Source: Bacillota bacterium
GTDB taxonomy: Bacteria > Bacillota > Desulfitobacteriia > Desulfitobacteriales > JAJXUE01
DNA: 6,916 nucleotides
Assembly (NCBI GenBank): GCA_021786555.1
Contig: JAJYNB010000393.1
Span: 1 to 6,916, forward strand
Reading direction: 5' to 3'
Under the pieces are notes generated by a model. It was not told the DNA's origin and did not search any database. It saw only the letters and a list, made by a program, of their open reading frames with translations. Positions 1 to 6,154 of the stretch are shown in pieces. The position numbers and the translations under genes were made by a program. Within the stretch, counting starts at the first letter, position 1, and every line of letters starts with the position of its first letter.

Positions 1-30
1 AGGGGCCGCCGGTATAGGGGCCGCCGGTAT
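1..30. repeat. Two perfect 15-bp tandem copies at the window edge
   Basis: The unit AGGGGCCGCCGGTAT occurs twice with no mismatch at 1-15 and 16-30. It lies in frame inside the Cache domain gene, where each copy encodes the pentapeptide YTGGP on the minus strand. More copies could lie beyond the window edge. Confidence 0.85.
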
Positions 31-457
31 AGCTTTTGCCGGCCATGGAGGCCTGAAAGTATTCCCTGTCCGACACATTGATGGCTCTTGTCTGGGTAGA
101 AGGTACTGCCAACAAGATATTGCCTTTGACGTCAGTCACAAAAAACGTGGCTACTTCAGGGTGGGACAGGCGCAGGTCGTTTAAGACATGTTTAGTGTCC
201 GGGTAATCGACCGAGTTTTGCCCCAGACTGGCGGCATTCTCCAGTGACAGTTTAATGTCGTGAATATAATCGTCAATAAAAGTTCCTGTCAGTTTGGCAA
301 TCTGCAGGTTTTTGCTGCTTTCAGCCTGGTAGCTCTGGTTTGCTTGATCAACCAGGAGCAGGTAACCCAGACTGACGAGCGGAAGCAAAATCATCAGGGT
401 TATAATCAATCTAAAAATCCAGGCATGATGTTTTTGAGATACTTGCAATAACCACAC
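1..457 (-). CDS. Membrane sensor protein with extracellular Cache-type domain, N-terminal part only
   Basis: This frame is open from a GTG at 457 (alternative TTG at 448) to the window edge, so only about 152 N-terminal residues are visible and the output domain is missing. It begins with a short basic segment (QVSQKHHAW), then one membrane helix (about residues 14-36, LIITLMILLPLVSLGYLLLV), then an extracellular region. That region contains FFVTDVKGNILLAV and SDREYFQASMAGKSYTGGP, which match the pattern of dCache_1 ligand-binding domains (a D-x-x-G turn, then S-D-R-x-Y-F). Proteins of this layout are histidine kinases, diguanylate cyclases or chemoreceptors, and the window cannot decide which. 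It follows the CotS-like gene on the same strand after 83 bp and probably has its own SigH/Spo0A-type promoter in that gap. An in-frame stop at 464-466 limits the start. The AAGG at 460-463 is too close for GTG457 and rather far for TTG448, so the start is uncertain. Confidence 0.8.
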   Translation of the reverse strand, partial: MWLLQVSQKHHAWIFRLIITLMILLPLVSLGYLLLVDQANQSYQAESSKNLQIAKLTGTFIDDYIHDIKLSLENAASLGQNSVDYPDTKHVLNDLRLSHPEVATFFVTDVKGNILLAVPSTQTRAINVSDREYFQASMAGKSYTGGPYTGGP

Positions 458-503
458 CGACCTTCATAAACAAGGGGCTATGCGTTTCCTTCGAATTCAT
501 ACA

Positions 504-533
504 AATTTCGACAAAATACTCACTGATTCCTGC
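504..533 (-). promoter_or_regulatory. Putative SigH-type promoter overlapping a Spo0A box
   Basis: Read on the minus strand, GCAGGAATC (533-525) is followed after 12 nt by GTCGAAATT (512-504). The known SigH consensus is RnAGGAWWW - 11/12 nt - RnnGAATWW, so each element has one mismatch. The same -10 region contains TGTCGAA (513-507), an exact match to the Spo0A box TGNCGAA. Transcription would start near 497, about 40-50 nt before the sensor gene start at 457/448. The inference is that the sensor is switched on at entry to sporulation and bound by Spo0A. The placement is good but nothing beyond sequence match supports it. Confidence 0.55.
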
Positions 534-540
534 TTCGGCT

Positions 541-1527
541 TTAGCAGATTTGCTGCAAGAACAACTGGCGCCAAGTCTCCAGCTTGATAAGGGAAGTCAG
601 ATGTTCTTCAAACCATTTTCCCCCGTTGTTTTCCTGAAAATACTTTTGGCAGCACAGCCAATAGCGGTACGGGAACTCCAGCAGAAGTTTGAGCAGTTGG
701 AGTTCCGCCGAATCCAGGCGGCGCACCTCTTGATATCCTGTCAACAGGGACCGCCCGTGCTCAAGGGACCACTTGGTTTTTCTGGCGTTTCGGTTGATTA
801 ATTGTGCCAGGTCGTGCACCGCCAGATCGTGTTTGCTCCGTTCGAGATCTATCAAATTCACTTGACCATGCGGGTCAATAATCAGGTTTTGGTAATAGCA
901 GCTGTGGTGGATGACCGGGAGGGAAGCTTTGGCGGCTTGGACCACAGCCTGGTAGGGGCTGGCTTCCAGAGTAAGGAAGTTCTTTTCTCCCTGGGCGCGA
1001 AAATACCCCACTGTATATAAAAAGAGATGTTCTCCGGGGTCCTGCGGACCCCTGACCCGCACCTCTTTTTCCCACCGGGCAAGATCTGATAACATCCCAT
1101 CCCAGGCGCAGGGCCATTGCCCTAAGTAATTGTGAACCGGTTTTTGGCAGCAATAACCTTTGGATGCCAGGTGGAATTCGGCGTAGGCCCTGCCTGTTGC
1201 CCTTACCTGTTCCTTGTCTCTTAGATTAACCTCTCTGCCTGTAATCCAGTCCGTGAGGATGTAGGTGAGGCCGTTGATGTTTACCGACAGCAGGTTACCC
1301 GGTGTGACATTAAGTCGTTCGAATCTGCGGAAACCTTGTTTCTCCAGATGAAGCATTAAGTTGAGTACAAAATAACTACTGTCGGGCGCCAGATTGTTTT
1401 GTTTCAGACACTTAAAGCCCTGCCCCGTTTCTGCCCTCCAGGCGCTGCGAATTTCGTGCACCTTTTTTGCGGTCATACCCCAGTGGATTAAAATTGAGTT
1501 GATTTTAAACAGATTGTCCCCAGCCAC
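541..1527 (-). CDS. CotS-family spore coat-like protein, aminoglycoside-phosphotransferase/kinase fold
   Basis: This 328-aa protein has the usual length of the CotS/YutH/YsxE family, spore proteins with a choline/aminoglycoside kinase fold. The likely ATP-lysine region is GFKCLK (37-42). LTDWITGREV (91-100) is the hinge-like segment and GRAYAEFH (112-119) the conserved helix. The catalytic loop is HHSCYYQN (207-214) and the metal-binding strand is NLIDLERSKHDLAVHDLAQL (D227). In active members the loop reads H-x-D-x4-N. Here the Asp position is Ser209 while Asn214 and D227 are kept, so it may be a pseudokinase. The start is GTG at 1527, preceded by a strong AAGGGAGGGG (1533-1542 on the complement) at good spacing. 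It is divergent from the histidine kinase gene and precedes the Cache sensor on the same strand. A spore coat or spore maturation role is inferred from the family and the neighbours; the substrate is unknown. Cytoplasmic, with no signal peptide. Confidence 0.82.
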   Translation of the reverse strand: MAGDNLFKINSILIHWGMTAKKVHEIRSAWRAETGQGFKCLKQNNLAPDSSYFVLNLMLHLEKQGFRRFERLNVTPGNLLSVNINGLTYILTDWITGREVNLRDKEQVRATGRAYAEFHLASKGYCCQKPVHNYLGQWPCAWDGMLSDLARWEKEVRVRGPQDPGEHLFLYTVGYFRAQGEKNFLTLEASPYQAVVQAAKASLPVIHHSCYYQNLIIDPHGQVNLIDLERSKHDLAVHDLAQLINRNARKTKWSLEHGRSLLTGYQEVRRLDSAELQLLKLLLEFPYRYWLCCQKYFQENNGGKWFEEHLTSLIKLETWRQLFLQQIC

Positions 1528-1637
1528 TGGCGCCCCTCCCTTTTGGCCTGAAAACTGCGTTTTAGTTTAGAACACCCTTCTAGCTATGATATTCTCCGGG
1601 CGGGACAGGGGTGAATAGGCAGTCAGCTCAAAAACAT

Positions 1638-1646
1638 TGATATAAT
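1638..1646 (+). promoter_or_regulatory. Extended -10 promoter for the histidine kinase
   Basis: TGATATAAT is a perfect extended -10 (TGnTATAAT) for the vegetative sigma factor. No good -35 is seen 16-18 nt upstream, which is acceptable for extended -10 promoters. Transcription would begin near 1653. That is too close to ATG1658 for normal initiation but leaves about 70 nt before GTG1724, and so supports the later start codon. Confidence 0.5.
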
Positions 1647-1723
1647 TTACTCAAGGGATGCAGGGATTTGGAAAAATTTGTAGTAATATAGAAACTACAG
1701 TTGATTCTGGAAGGGGTGCCTCG

Positions 1724-3880
1724 GTGCAGCCAAAAAAAAGATATCTCAGCCTAAAAACTTATCTAATTCTCGGCATGATTATCCTGGTTATAGTGCCTTT
1801 GGCGTTAAATGTGTATTTCACGGTCAAATTCACCCGGGCAAGATTAGAGAAAGAAAAAACGGAGAAACTGATGGCTTTAGCTGAGGCTGTTGAAGCCCGT
1901 CTCCCCCAAGCCCTAGCGGGGATAACACCGGCATCCGGCGGGAATCTGCAATCGCTGCAGCAAATTTTTCAGCCGCTTTTGGCTGAGGCAGCCAAGAACC
2001 AGTCTGAGGTGGCCTTGGGCTTATACTTGCAGGAGGAATCTGCCGTAGTGGCCTGGGTACCTTATGACCCTCGAAAAATCGGCTGGTCCCCGGCTGCAGC
2101 GAGCCCCGAGATGCAGGTCTACCAAACAGGTAAGGCTTTCTGGTATGCCAGCCGGGGTTCCTGGGACCGGGTCATCACCTATGTTTCCCCGGTGGTTTTC
2201 AAGGGGAAAATAATCGGGCACATTGTTGCAAGCGACCCGGTATCGCCTGGGGACTCGGATATCCGGTTTTTTTACAGCGATCAGGCAGCAACGGTTGGCG
2301 GCAGTCTGGTTTTGGCCCTCATCCTGGTATTTGGGATGAGCAGGCTGTTCTACCGCCGGCTGCGCCAGGTAGGGGAAGTAATTAATGCCGGTGCGGAGGT
2401 GGGAGCGGAATTTCAGGGTATAGCGGACCTATTTAATGACATAGCTGACAAAACCTTTGCGGAAAAGAGTTTTTTCACTACTGTACTTGATAACCTGCCC
2501 GTGGGAATCATTGCGGCCGATCAGGACGGCAGGTTTAATTTCATCAACCTAAAAACAGGCTCGCTGCTGGGGTACGAACCCCGGGAACTACTCGGCCTTA
2601 CTTTCGGGGATTTGTACTTGCTCTGCCAGCCGGAACCTTTTGAGCCCGAGCGCCGGGTTCATGACGAATGGCTTGAGGGGAAACCCTTTGATGGCTATCA
2701 AATGAGCATCGGGCGCAAAGACCACAGCCGGGTCGCGGTTGAGGTCAGTGTCTACCCTCTGCATGACAAAAACGGCCAGATGGCAGGGAGTCTGGCTGTC
2801 ATGCGGGACTTGAGCCTGGAGTTGGACTACGGAACGCTGCAAAACAGTTCCCAGTCCACACTGGATTGCCTGCAGAGCGGCGTGGTAGCCATTGACAAGC
2901 ACTTCAAAATTATGATTTTTAACCCGGCTGCAGAAGGGTTATTCGAACAGACGGCCTCAGATTTGCTCGGCCAGGATGTGAGCAAAGTATTTCCACCTAA
3001 CTTAGGGCGGCGGTCCCTGGTTGAAACCCTATTGAGCGGAGAAGCTGTGACCAACTATCAGGCCAGTGTGGAAATCAACGGCGCCGTCAAAAGCCTGCTG
3101 ACCAATACTGCGCTGGTTCGTGACAAACGGGGTCAGGTGGTAGGCGCTGTTGCCGTGTTTACGGATGTGACGGAACAGAGGTACTTCGAGCAAAAAGTGA
3201 AAGAACAGGAGAAGCTGGCTGTGGTGGGCCAGATGGCGGCCGGCATGGCCCATGAACTTCGCAATCCTTTAACCACCGTGCGAGGTTTTATTCAATTGGC
3301 AAAGGAAAAGATGTTGGGGGATGAAAAGAGCCGCGAGTACTTTGAGCTTATCATGCAGGAAATAGACCGTACCAATAAAATCATCAACGATTTTTTGATA
3401 TTGGCCAAGCCCAAACCGCCAAGACTTTCCATCCAACCCTTTAATGAACTGCTCAACGTCCTTTTGCCCTTATTTGAAAGCCAGTGTCTCATGGACAATA
3501 TCAAGATCACCAAGAACATGGCCCCCTCCCTGCCCCCGGTGGTGGTGGACGCCGACCAGATTAAACAGGTGATTCTGAACCTGGTGCAAAACGCGATCCA
3601 GGCTATGAGTTATGCAGGCGGTGAATTGAGTGTGGATACCAGGTATGAGGCGGCGGAAGGGATGCTGGTGATGGCTGTCTCCGATACCGGCGTGGGAATC
3701 AGCCCTGCCGACTTGAACAAATTGGGTACCCCATTTTATACCACCAAAGATCATGGCACGGGCCTGGGTCTCAGCGTATCCTACCGGATTGTCGAAGCTC
3801 ACCGAGGTAACATCAGGGTCCAAAGTAAACAAGGGGAAGGAAGCAGGTTTGAAATTCGTTTGCCCGCAGGTTATTTTTAA
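1724..3880 (+). CDS. Membrane-bound PAS sensor histidine kinase, sporulation-kinase-like
   Basis: The protein is 718 aa from GTG1724 (GGAAGGGG 7 nt upstream). An in-frame ATG1658 would give 740 aa but has CAAGGG directly abutting it and sits on the predicted transcription start. Domains, numbered from GTG: TM1 13-34, extracellular sensor about 35-189 (single-Cache-like, e.g. ITYVSPVVFKGKIIGHI), TM2 190-210, PAS1 about 249-364, PAS2 about 378-485, HisKA 496-562 with phosphoacceptor His510 in GMAHELRNPLTTVRGF, and HATPase 603-716. The HATPase shows the N box NLVQNAIQAM, G1 box DTGVG and G2 box GTGLGLS. All catalytic residues are present, so it should be active. The H-box resembles those of Bacillus KinA-KinE kinases (AHE-[IL]-RNPLT-x3-GF), which feed phosphate to Spo0F/Spo0A. 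No response regulator is adjacent, which fits an orphan phosphorelay kinase. It is divergent from the CotS-like gene. The ligand is unknown, and the sporulation role is inferred. Confidence 0.9.
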   Translation: MQPKKRYLSLKTYLILGMIILVIVPLALNVYFTVKFTRARLEKEKTEKLMALAEAVEARLPQALAGITPASGGNLQSLQQIFQPLLAEAAKNQSEVALGLYLQEESAVVAWVPYDPRKIGWSPAAASPEMQVYQTGKAFWYASRGSWDRVITYVSPVVFKGKIIGHIVASDPVSPGDSDIRFFYSDQAATVGGSLVLALILVFGMSRLFYRRLRQVGEVINAGAEVGAEFQGIADLFNDIADKTFAEKSFFTTVLDNLPVGIIAADQDGRFNFINLKTGSLLGYEPRELLGLTFGDLYLLCQPEPFEPERRVHDEWLEGKPFDGYQMSIGRKDHSRVAVEVSVYPLHDKNGQMAGSLAVMRDLSLELDYGTLQNSSQSTLDCLQSGVVAIDKHFKIMIFNPAAEGLFEQTASDLLGQDVSKVFPPNLGRRSLVETLLSGEAVTNYQASVEINGAVKSLLTNTALVRDKRGQVVGAVAVFTDVTEQRYFEQKVKEQEKLAVVGQMAAGMAHELRNPLTTVRGFIQLAKEKMLGDEKSREYFELIMQEIDRTNKIINDFLILAKPKPPRLSIQPFNELLNVLLPLFESQCLMDNIKITKNMAPSLPPVVVDADQIKQVILNLVQNAIQAMSYAGGELSVDTRYEAAEGMLVMAVSDTGVGISPADLNKLGTPFYTTKDHGTGLGLSVSYRIVEAHRGNIRVQSKQGEGSRFEIRLPAGYF

Positions 3881-3916
3881 AAGCTGATTTTTTCAGGTAA
3901 AACAATATTTACCGCT

Positions 3917-3945
3917 TTTAAAGCTCGTAAAGCTTGTGATATAAT
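3917..3945 (+). promoter_or_regulatory. Promoter for the small anchored protein
   Basis: The extended -10 TGATATAAT (3937-3945) lies 17 nt downstream of TTTAAA (3917-3922, 4 of 6 matches to TTGACA). The start would be near 3952, giving a leader of about 43 nt. A direct repeat of TAAAGCT spaced by 2 nt (3919-3934) overlaps the promoter and might be an operator. It is the same extended -10 as that of the upstream kinase gene. Confidence 0.5.
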
Positions 3946-3994
3946 TAACTTGTCATATTTTACTTAGCCCTCATTCTTGCAGGAGGTTAGTTAT

Positions 3995-4267
3995 ATGTTT
4001 ATGCTGAGCCGTAAGAGGAAAAAGACGATTGCCATAGTGGTTTCAGTGGTGTTGTCGCTGATGTTCATGCTGTCGGTGGTGTCAGGTTATTTTTCCAGTG
4101 CCGGTTATCTCTATAACTTCAACTCGCTGCCAGGCAGCAGCGCAGCCCCTGCTGCGCCGGCTCCCGCCCAGACCAGTCCGCTTATCCCGACTACTCAAGG
4201 TACCCAGACTACCCCGACTACGTCCGTTGTCCCTACGGTCCCCGCTCATGCCATACCCCAAAAATAA
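3995..4267 (+). CDS. Small membrane-anchored Pro/Thr/Ala-rich protein, function unknown
   Basis: The protein is 90 aa from ATG3995, with AGGAGG at 3981-3986 and 8 nt spacing. A TTG at 3977 in frame would place the ribosome binding site inside the gene and is rejected. The N-terminus is strongly basic (SRKRKK) and is followed by a hydrophobic helix of about 20 residues (IAIVVSVVLSLMFMLSVVSG), an uncleaved anchor or signal peptide. The rest is a low-complexity outward-facing tail rich in Pro, Ala, Thr and Ser (SSAAPAAPAPAQ, GTQTTPTTSVVPTVP) with no cysteine and no recognisable fold. Such tails often span cell wall or carry sugars, but nothing here proves it. It is a single-gene unit with its own promoter and a strong terminator 23 nt after the stop. 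I do not recognise a family. Confidence 0.75.
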   Translation: MFMLSRKRKKTIAIVVSVVLSLMFMLSVVSGYFSSAGYLYNFNSLPGSSAAPAAPAPAQTSPLIPTTQGTQTTPTTSVVPTVPAHAIPQK

Positions 4268-4289
4268 GCCAGGCTGCTTGGTCCGCACC

Positions 4290-4316
4290 AGCCCCGGGAT
4301 GTACCCGGGGCTTTTT
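4290..4316 (+). terminator. Rho-independent terminator after the small anchored protein
   Basis: A perfect 9-bp stem AGCCCCGGG / CCCGGGGCT closes a 5-nt loop ATGTA and is followed by TTTTG. This should end transcription before cobT. Confidence 0.9.
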
Positions 4317-4324
4317 GTTATAGT
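4316..4324 (+). promoter_or_regulatory. Possible extended -10 for cobT
   Basis: TGTTATAGT fits TGnTATAnT and begins in the T-tract of the preceding terminator. A start near 4331 would leave a leader of about 25 nt that still contains the AGGGG at 4333-4337. No -35 is visible because the terminator hairpin occupies that position. No cobalamin riboswitch could fit in the 39 bp between terminator and gene. Confidence 0.3.
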
Positions 4325-4347
4325 TTTACCGCAGGGGTGAAAAACTA

Positions 4348-4359
4348 ATGCCGCTATGA
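4348..4359 (+). other. Three-codon upstream ORF overlapping the cobT start (ATGA)
   Basis: ATG CCG CTA TGA (Met-Pro-Leu-stop) overlaps ATG4356 by the classic ATGA coupling arrangement. The AGGGG at 4333-4337 is spaced about 10 nt from this ATG but 18 nt from the cobT ATG. Ribosomes may therefore load here and re-initiate on cobT. It could also be chance. Confidence 0.35.
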
Positions 4360-5429
4360 ACAGTATAGAACAGTTACAAACCTGGCTGGAGAACCTGGTG
4401 ATTGCCAAACCGGACCATGGAGTGATGCGCCAGGTGCAAAAGAACCTAAATTTGTTATGCAAAACCGATGGAGGTTTAGGTAAATTGGAGCCTTTGCTGG
4501 TTAAACTGGCGGGTATGCAGCGGACCCTAAACCCCCGCACCAAGGAACGGGCAGCATTGGTTTTTGCTGCGGATCACGGAGTGATGGCTGAAAGGGTGAG
4601 CCGTTTCCGGGCACCGGACAGCTTGCATATGGTTAAGGGGATATTGCTGGGAAGAACGGCAGTGGGTGTGCTGGCTCAGCGGGCCGGCATACCTTTAAGC
4701 TGCTGGGACGTGGGATTGCGGGGAGAAATTGCCCGCCTGCCAGGCGCAGTCCATACTCTGCACCGAGCCAAGGTGACTCAGGGTACCCGGAACATTGCTG
4801 TGGGTCCCGCTATGACCGGGGAGCAGTGCGCTGAGGCCCTGCTGGCGGGATGCAGGGCCGTACGGGAACTGCCCGAGGGGACGAAGCTGGTGGTACTGGG
4901 TGAAATGGGCATGGGGAATACAACTATTGCAGCAGCCCTGAGCGCGGTGTATTTTGGTCTTGAGCCTGAACAGGTGGTTGGAGCCGGGGCTGGAAACAGG
5001 AATCTGGTTATGAAGACAGACGTTGTGCGCAGGGCACTCAAGGCAAATCCGGTACACAAAAACCACCCGTTGGACCTTCTGACAGCTTTAGGAGGACTGG
5101 AAGTGTCCGCCCTCGCCGGAGCATGTTTACAGGCGGCGGCTCAGGGCTTTGGAATCATTCTTGACGGGTTTGTAACTTCAGTCTCAGCCCTGACGGCCTG
5201 CTGTTTTAAACCCGGGGTAAAAGAATATCTGGTTGCCTCCCACCTTTCACCAGAACCGGGCCACCGCCGGGTTGTACAAGCATTGGAGCTGGCGCCGTTG
5301 ATGGAACTGGACTTGAGGGTTGGCGAAGGGGCAGGGGCGCTGCTGGTGATTCCTCTGCTTGACCAGGCTGTGGCACTACTAAATGGTATGGCATCCTTTA
5401 CTGATCTTGGCATCCACCCTGAAAAATGA
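4356..5429 (+). CDS. cobT: Nicotinate-nucleotide--dimethylbenzimidazole phosphoribosyltransferase (CobT)
   Basis: CobT transfers ribose phosphate from nicotinate mononucleotide to a benzimidazole-type base, making the alpha-ribazole phosphate used as the lower ligand of cobalamin. At 357 aa it has normal family length. Family signatures are FAADHGV (70-76), LGEMGMGNTTIAAAL (181-195), LDGFVTSVSALTA (269-281), ASHLSPEPGHR (294-304) and LRVGEGAGALLVIPLL (320-335). Glu324 corresponds to the catalytic Glu of the Salmonella enzyme (E317). Two regions deviate from the common pattern: the usual T-x-Q-M before the LxGxxA helix reads LHM (His91), and the usual GxGTG motif reads GAGAG (209-213). No other cobalamin gene is in the window. 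ATG4356 is the first start after an in-frame stop at 4338. The AGGGGTG at 4333 lies rather far upstream (16 nt), and a three-codon ORF overlaps the start. The stop codon is contributed by a downstream repeat. Confidence 0.93.
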   Translation: MNSIEQLQTWLENLVIAKPDHGVMRQVQKNLNLLCKTDGGLGKLEPLLVKLAGMQRTLNPRTKERAALVFAADHGVMAERVSRFRAPDSLHMVKGILLGRTAVGVLAQRAGIPLSCWDVGLRGEIARLPGAVHTLHRAKVTQGTRNIAVGPAMTGEQCAEALLAGCRAVRELPEGTKLVVLGEMGMGNTTIAAALSAVYFGLEPEQVVGAGAGNRNLVMKTDVVRRALKANPVHKNHPLDLLTALGGLEVSALAGACLQAAAQGFGIILDGFVTSVSALTACCFKPGVKEYLVASHLSPEPGHRRVVQALELAPLMELDLRVGEGAGALLVIPLLDQAVALLNGMASFTDLGIHPEK

Positions 5430-5514
5430 GTCACTTGGGGACGGTTCTTCGATGACTCACTTTCAAGCCGTGAGTCACTTGGGGATGGTTCTTCAATGAC
5501 TCACTTTTGAGCCG
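5427..5514. repeat. Two tandem 44-bp units of a REP-like palindromic repeat
   Basis: Unit 1 (5427-5470) and unit 2 (5471-5514) differ at 4 of 44 positions, all transitions. Each starts with TGAGTCA and has the exact inverted copy TGACTCA 19 nt further on (5453-5459, 5497-5503), enclosing CTTGGGGAYGGTTCTTCRA, followed by an 11-nt spacer ending in AGCCG. From memory, the core GAGTCACTTGGGGACGGTTCT recurs as a dispersed repeat in many Clostridia and is probably mobilised by REP-associated Y1 transposases. No transposase is in the window. The first TGA is the cobT stop codon. Confidence 0.85.
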
Positions 5515-5537
5515 GATGGCGCTTTTCATGCTATACT
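5507..5537 (+). promoter_or_regulatory. Putative promoter of the GNAT gene
   Basis: TGCTATACT (5529-5537) is an extended -10, with TTGAGC (5507-5512) 19 nt upstream as a weak, rather distant -35 that is borrowed from the end of repeat unit 2. The -10 lies in the loop of an inverted repeat. Transcription would begin near 5544. Confidence 0.4.
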
Positions 5538-5554
5538 TGTTTTGGAGCGCCATC
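5515..5554. repeat. 9-bp inverted repeat with 22-nt loop
   Basis: GATGGCGCT (5515-5523) and AGCGCCATC (5546-5554) are perfect inverted copies flanking the -10 of the putative GNAT promoter. No T-tract follows, so a terminator is unlikely. An operator or a leader hairpin is possible. Confidence 0.6.
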
Positions 5555-5596
5555 TATTTGGGGTGATGCTTACCGGTCCCCAGGAGTTATATTGAA

Positions 5597-6136
5597 TTGG
5601 GAAGTGACAGTGTGGTTAGCGTCAAGCTGAGGCCGGTGGTATTGGACGACATGAAAAAAATGCTGGAGTGGCCGCGCTACGAAGGCAAGACAGACCAGTG
5701 GGCCAACCTGCCGGCTGAGTCGTTGGCAGAAGCGGAAGAGTGGCTTCACACTTATCACCAACCTCCCAACTGTTACTGCCTGATCGTGGTCAGTGATGCA
5801 GGAGAAGTGGTAGGAAGGTGCAACCTGGCGGTGCTTGATGAGGAAACCGGAGTGGGAGGGATTTTTGGCTTTGTGATCCGGCGGGACATGTCTGACCGGG
5901 GCTTTGCCCAGGCCGCGCTGGTACAATTGCTGCGATTCGCTTTTCGGCAGTTGGACATGTCGGCAATCTACCTTTACACCCAGGCGGTAAACCGGAAAGC
6001 CCGGCATGTCTATGAAAAGTTTGGCTTTAAGTTTATGGGTTCGCACTATGATTACCGGGATGGCCAAGGTTATGTAAAATTTATTGACCTGGTGGCCTGG
6101 CGTGGAGAATGGGAGCAAGATCTCCAAAACAAATAG
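5597..6136 (+). CDS. GNAT-family N-acetyltransferase, RimJ/RimL-like
   Basis: The protein is 179 aa from TTG5597, with AGGAG at 5582-5586; GTG5612 in frame is an alternative. It shows the GNAT core: KLRPVVLDDMKKML (strand 1, helix 1), CYCLIVVSDAGEVVGRCNLAV (strands 2-3), and GFVIRRDMSDRGFAQAALVQLLRFAF with the acetyl-CoA loop R-x-x-x-x-D-R-G-F-A. The motif B segment is AVNRKARHVYEKFGFKFMG. These are the marks of the Acetyltransf_3 subgroup, which acetylates protein N-termini, ribosomal proteins, antibiotics or small metabolites. The substrate cannot be told from sequence. Cytoplasmic. It stands alone between the repeat element and a long hairpin, without obvious functional partners. Confidence 0.85.
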   Translation: MGSDSVVSVKLRPVVLDDMKKMLEWPRYEGKTDQWANLPAESLAEAEEWLHTYHQPPNCYCLIVVSDAGEVVGRCNLAVLDEETGVGGIFGFVIRRDMSDRGFAQAALVQLLRFAFRQLDMSAIYLYTQAVNRKARHVYEKFGFKFMGSHYDYRDGQGYVKFIDLVAWRGEWEQDLQNK

Positions 6137-6154
6137 ACAGCATTTTCGATAATT

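Noticed and set aside
260..451. Plus-strand ORF of 63 codons
   Set aside because: It is antisense to the membrane helix and Cache region of the minus-strand sensor, which has a recognisable domain.
1581..1592. CATAGCTAG on the minus strand as a SigE/SigK -10 for the CotS-like gene
   Set aside because: It misses the TA end of the pattern and has no AC or ATA element 14-17 nt upstream, so I do not call it a promoter.
3790..3796. Second exact Spo0A box (TGTCGAA)
   Set aside because: It lies inside the kinase ATPase domain where it encodes conserved Val-Glu, far from any start, so it is probably chance.
4082..4543. Minus-strand ORF of 153 codons
   Set aside because: It crosses the terminator and the starts of two plus-strand genes, and its sequence is arginine/serine-rich shadow-like without motifs.
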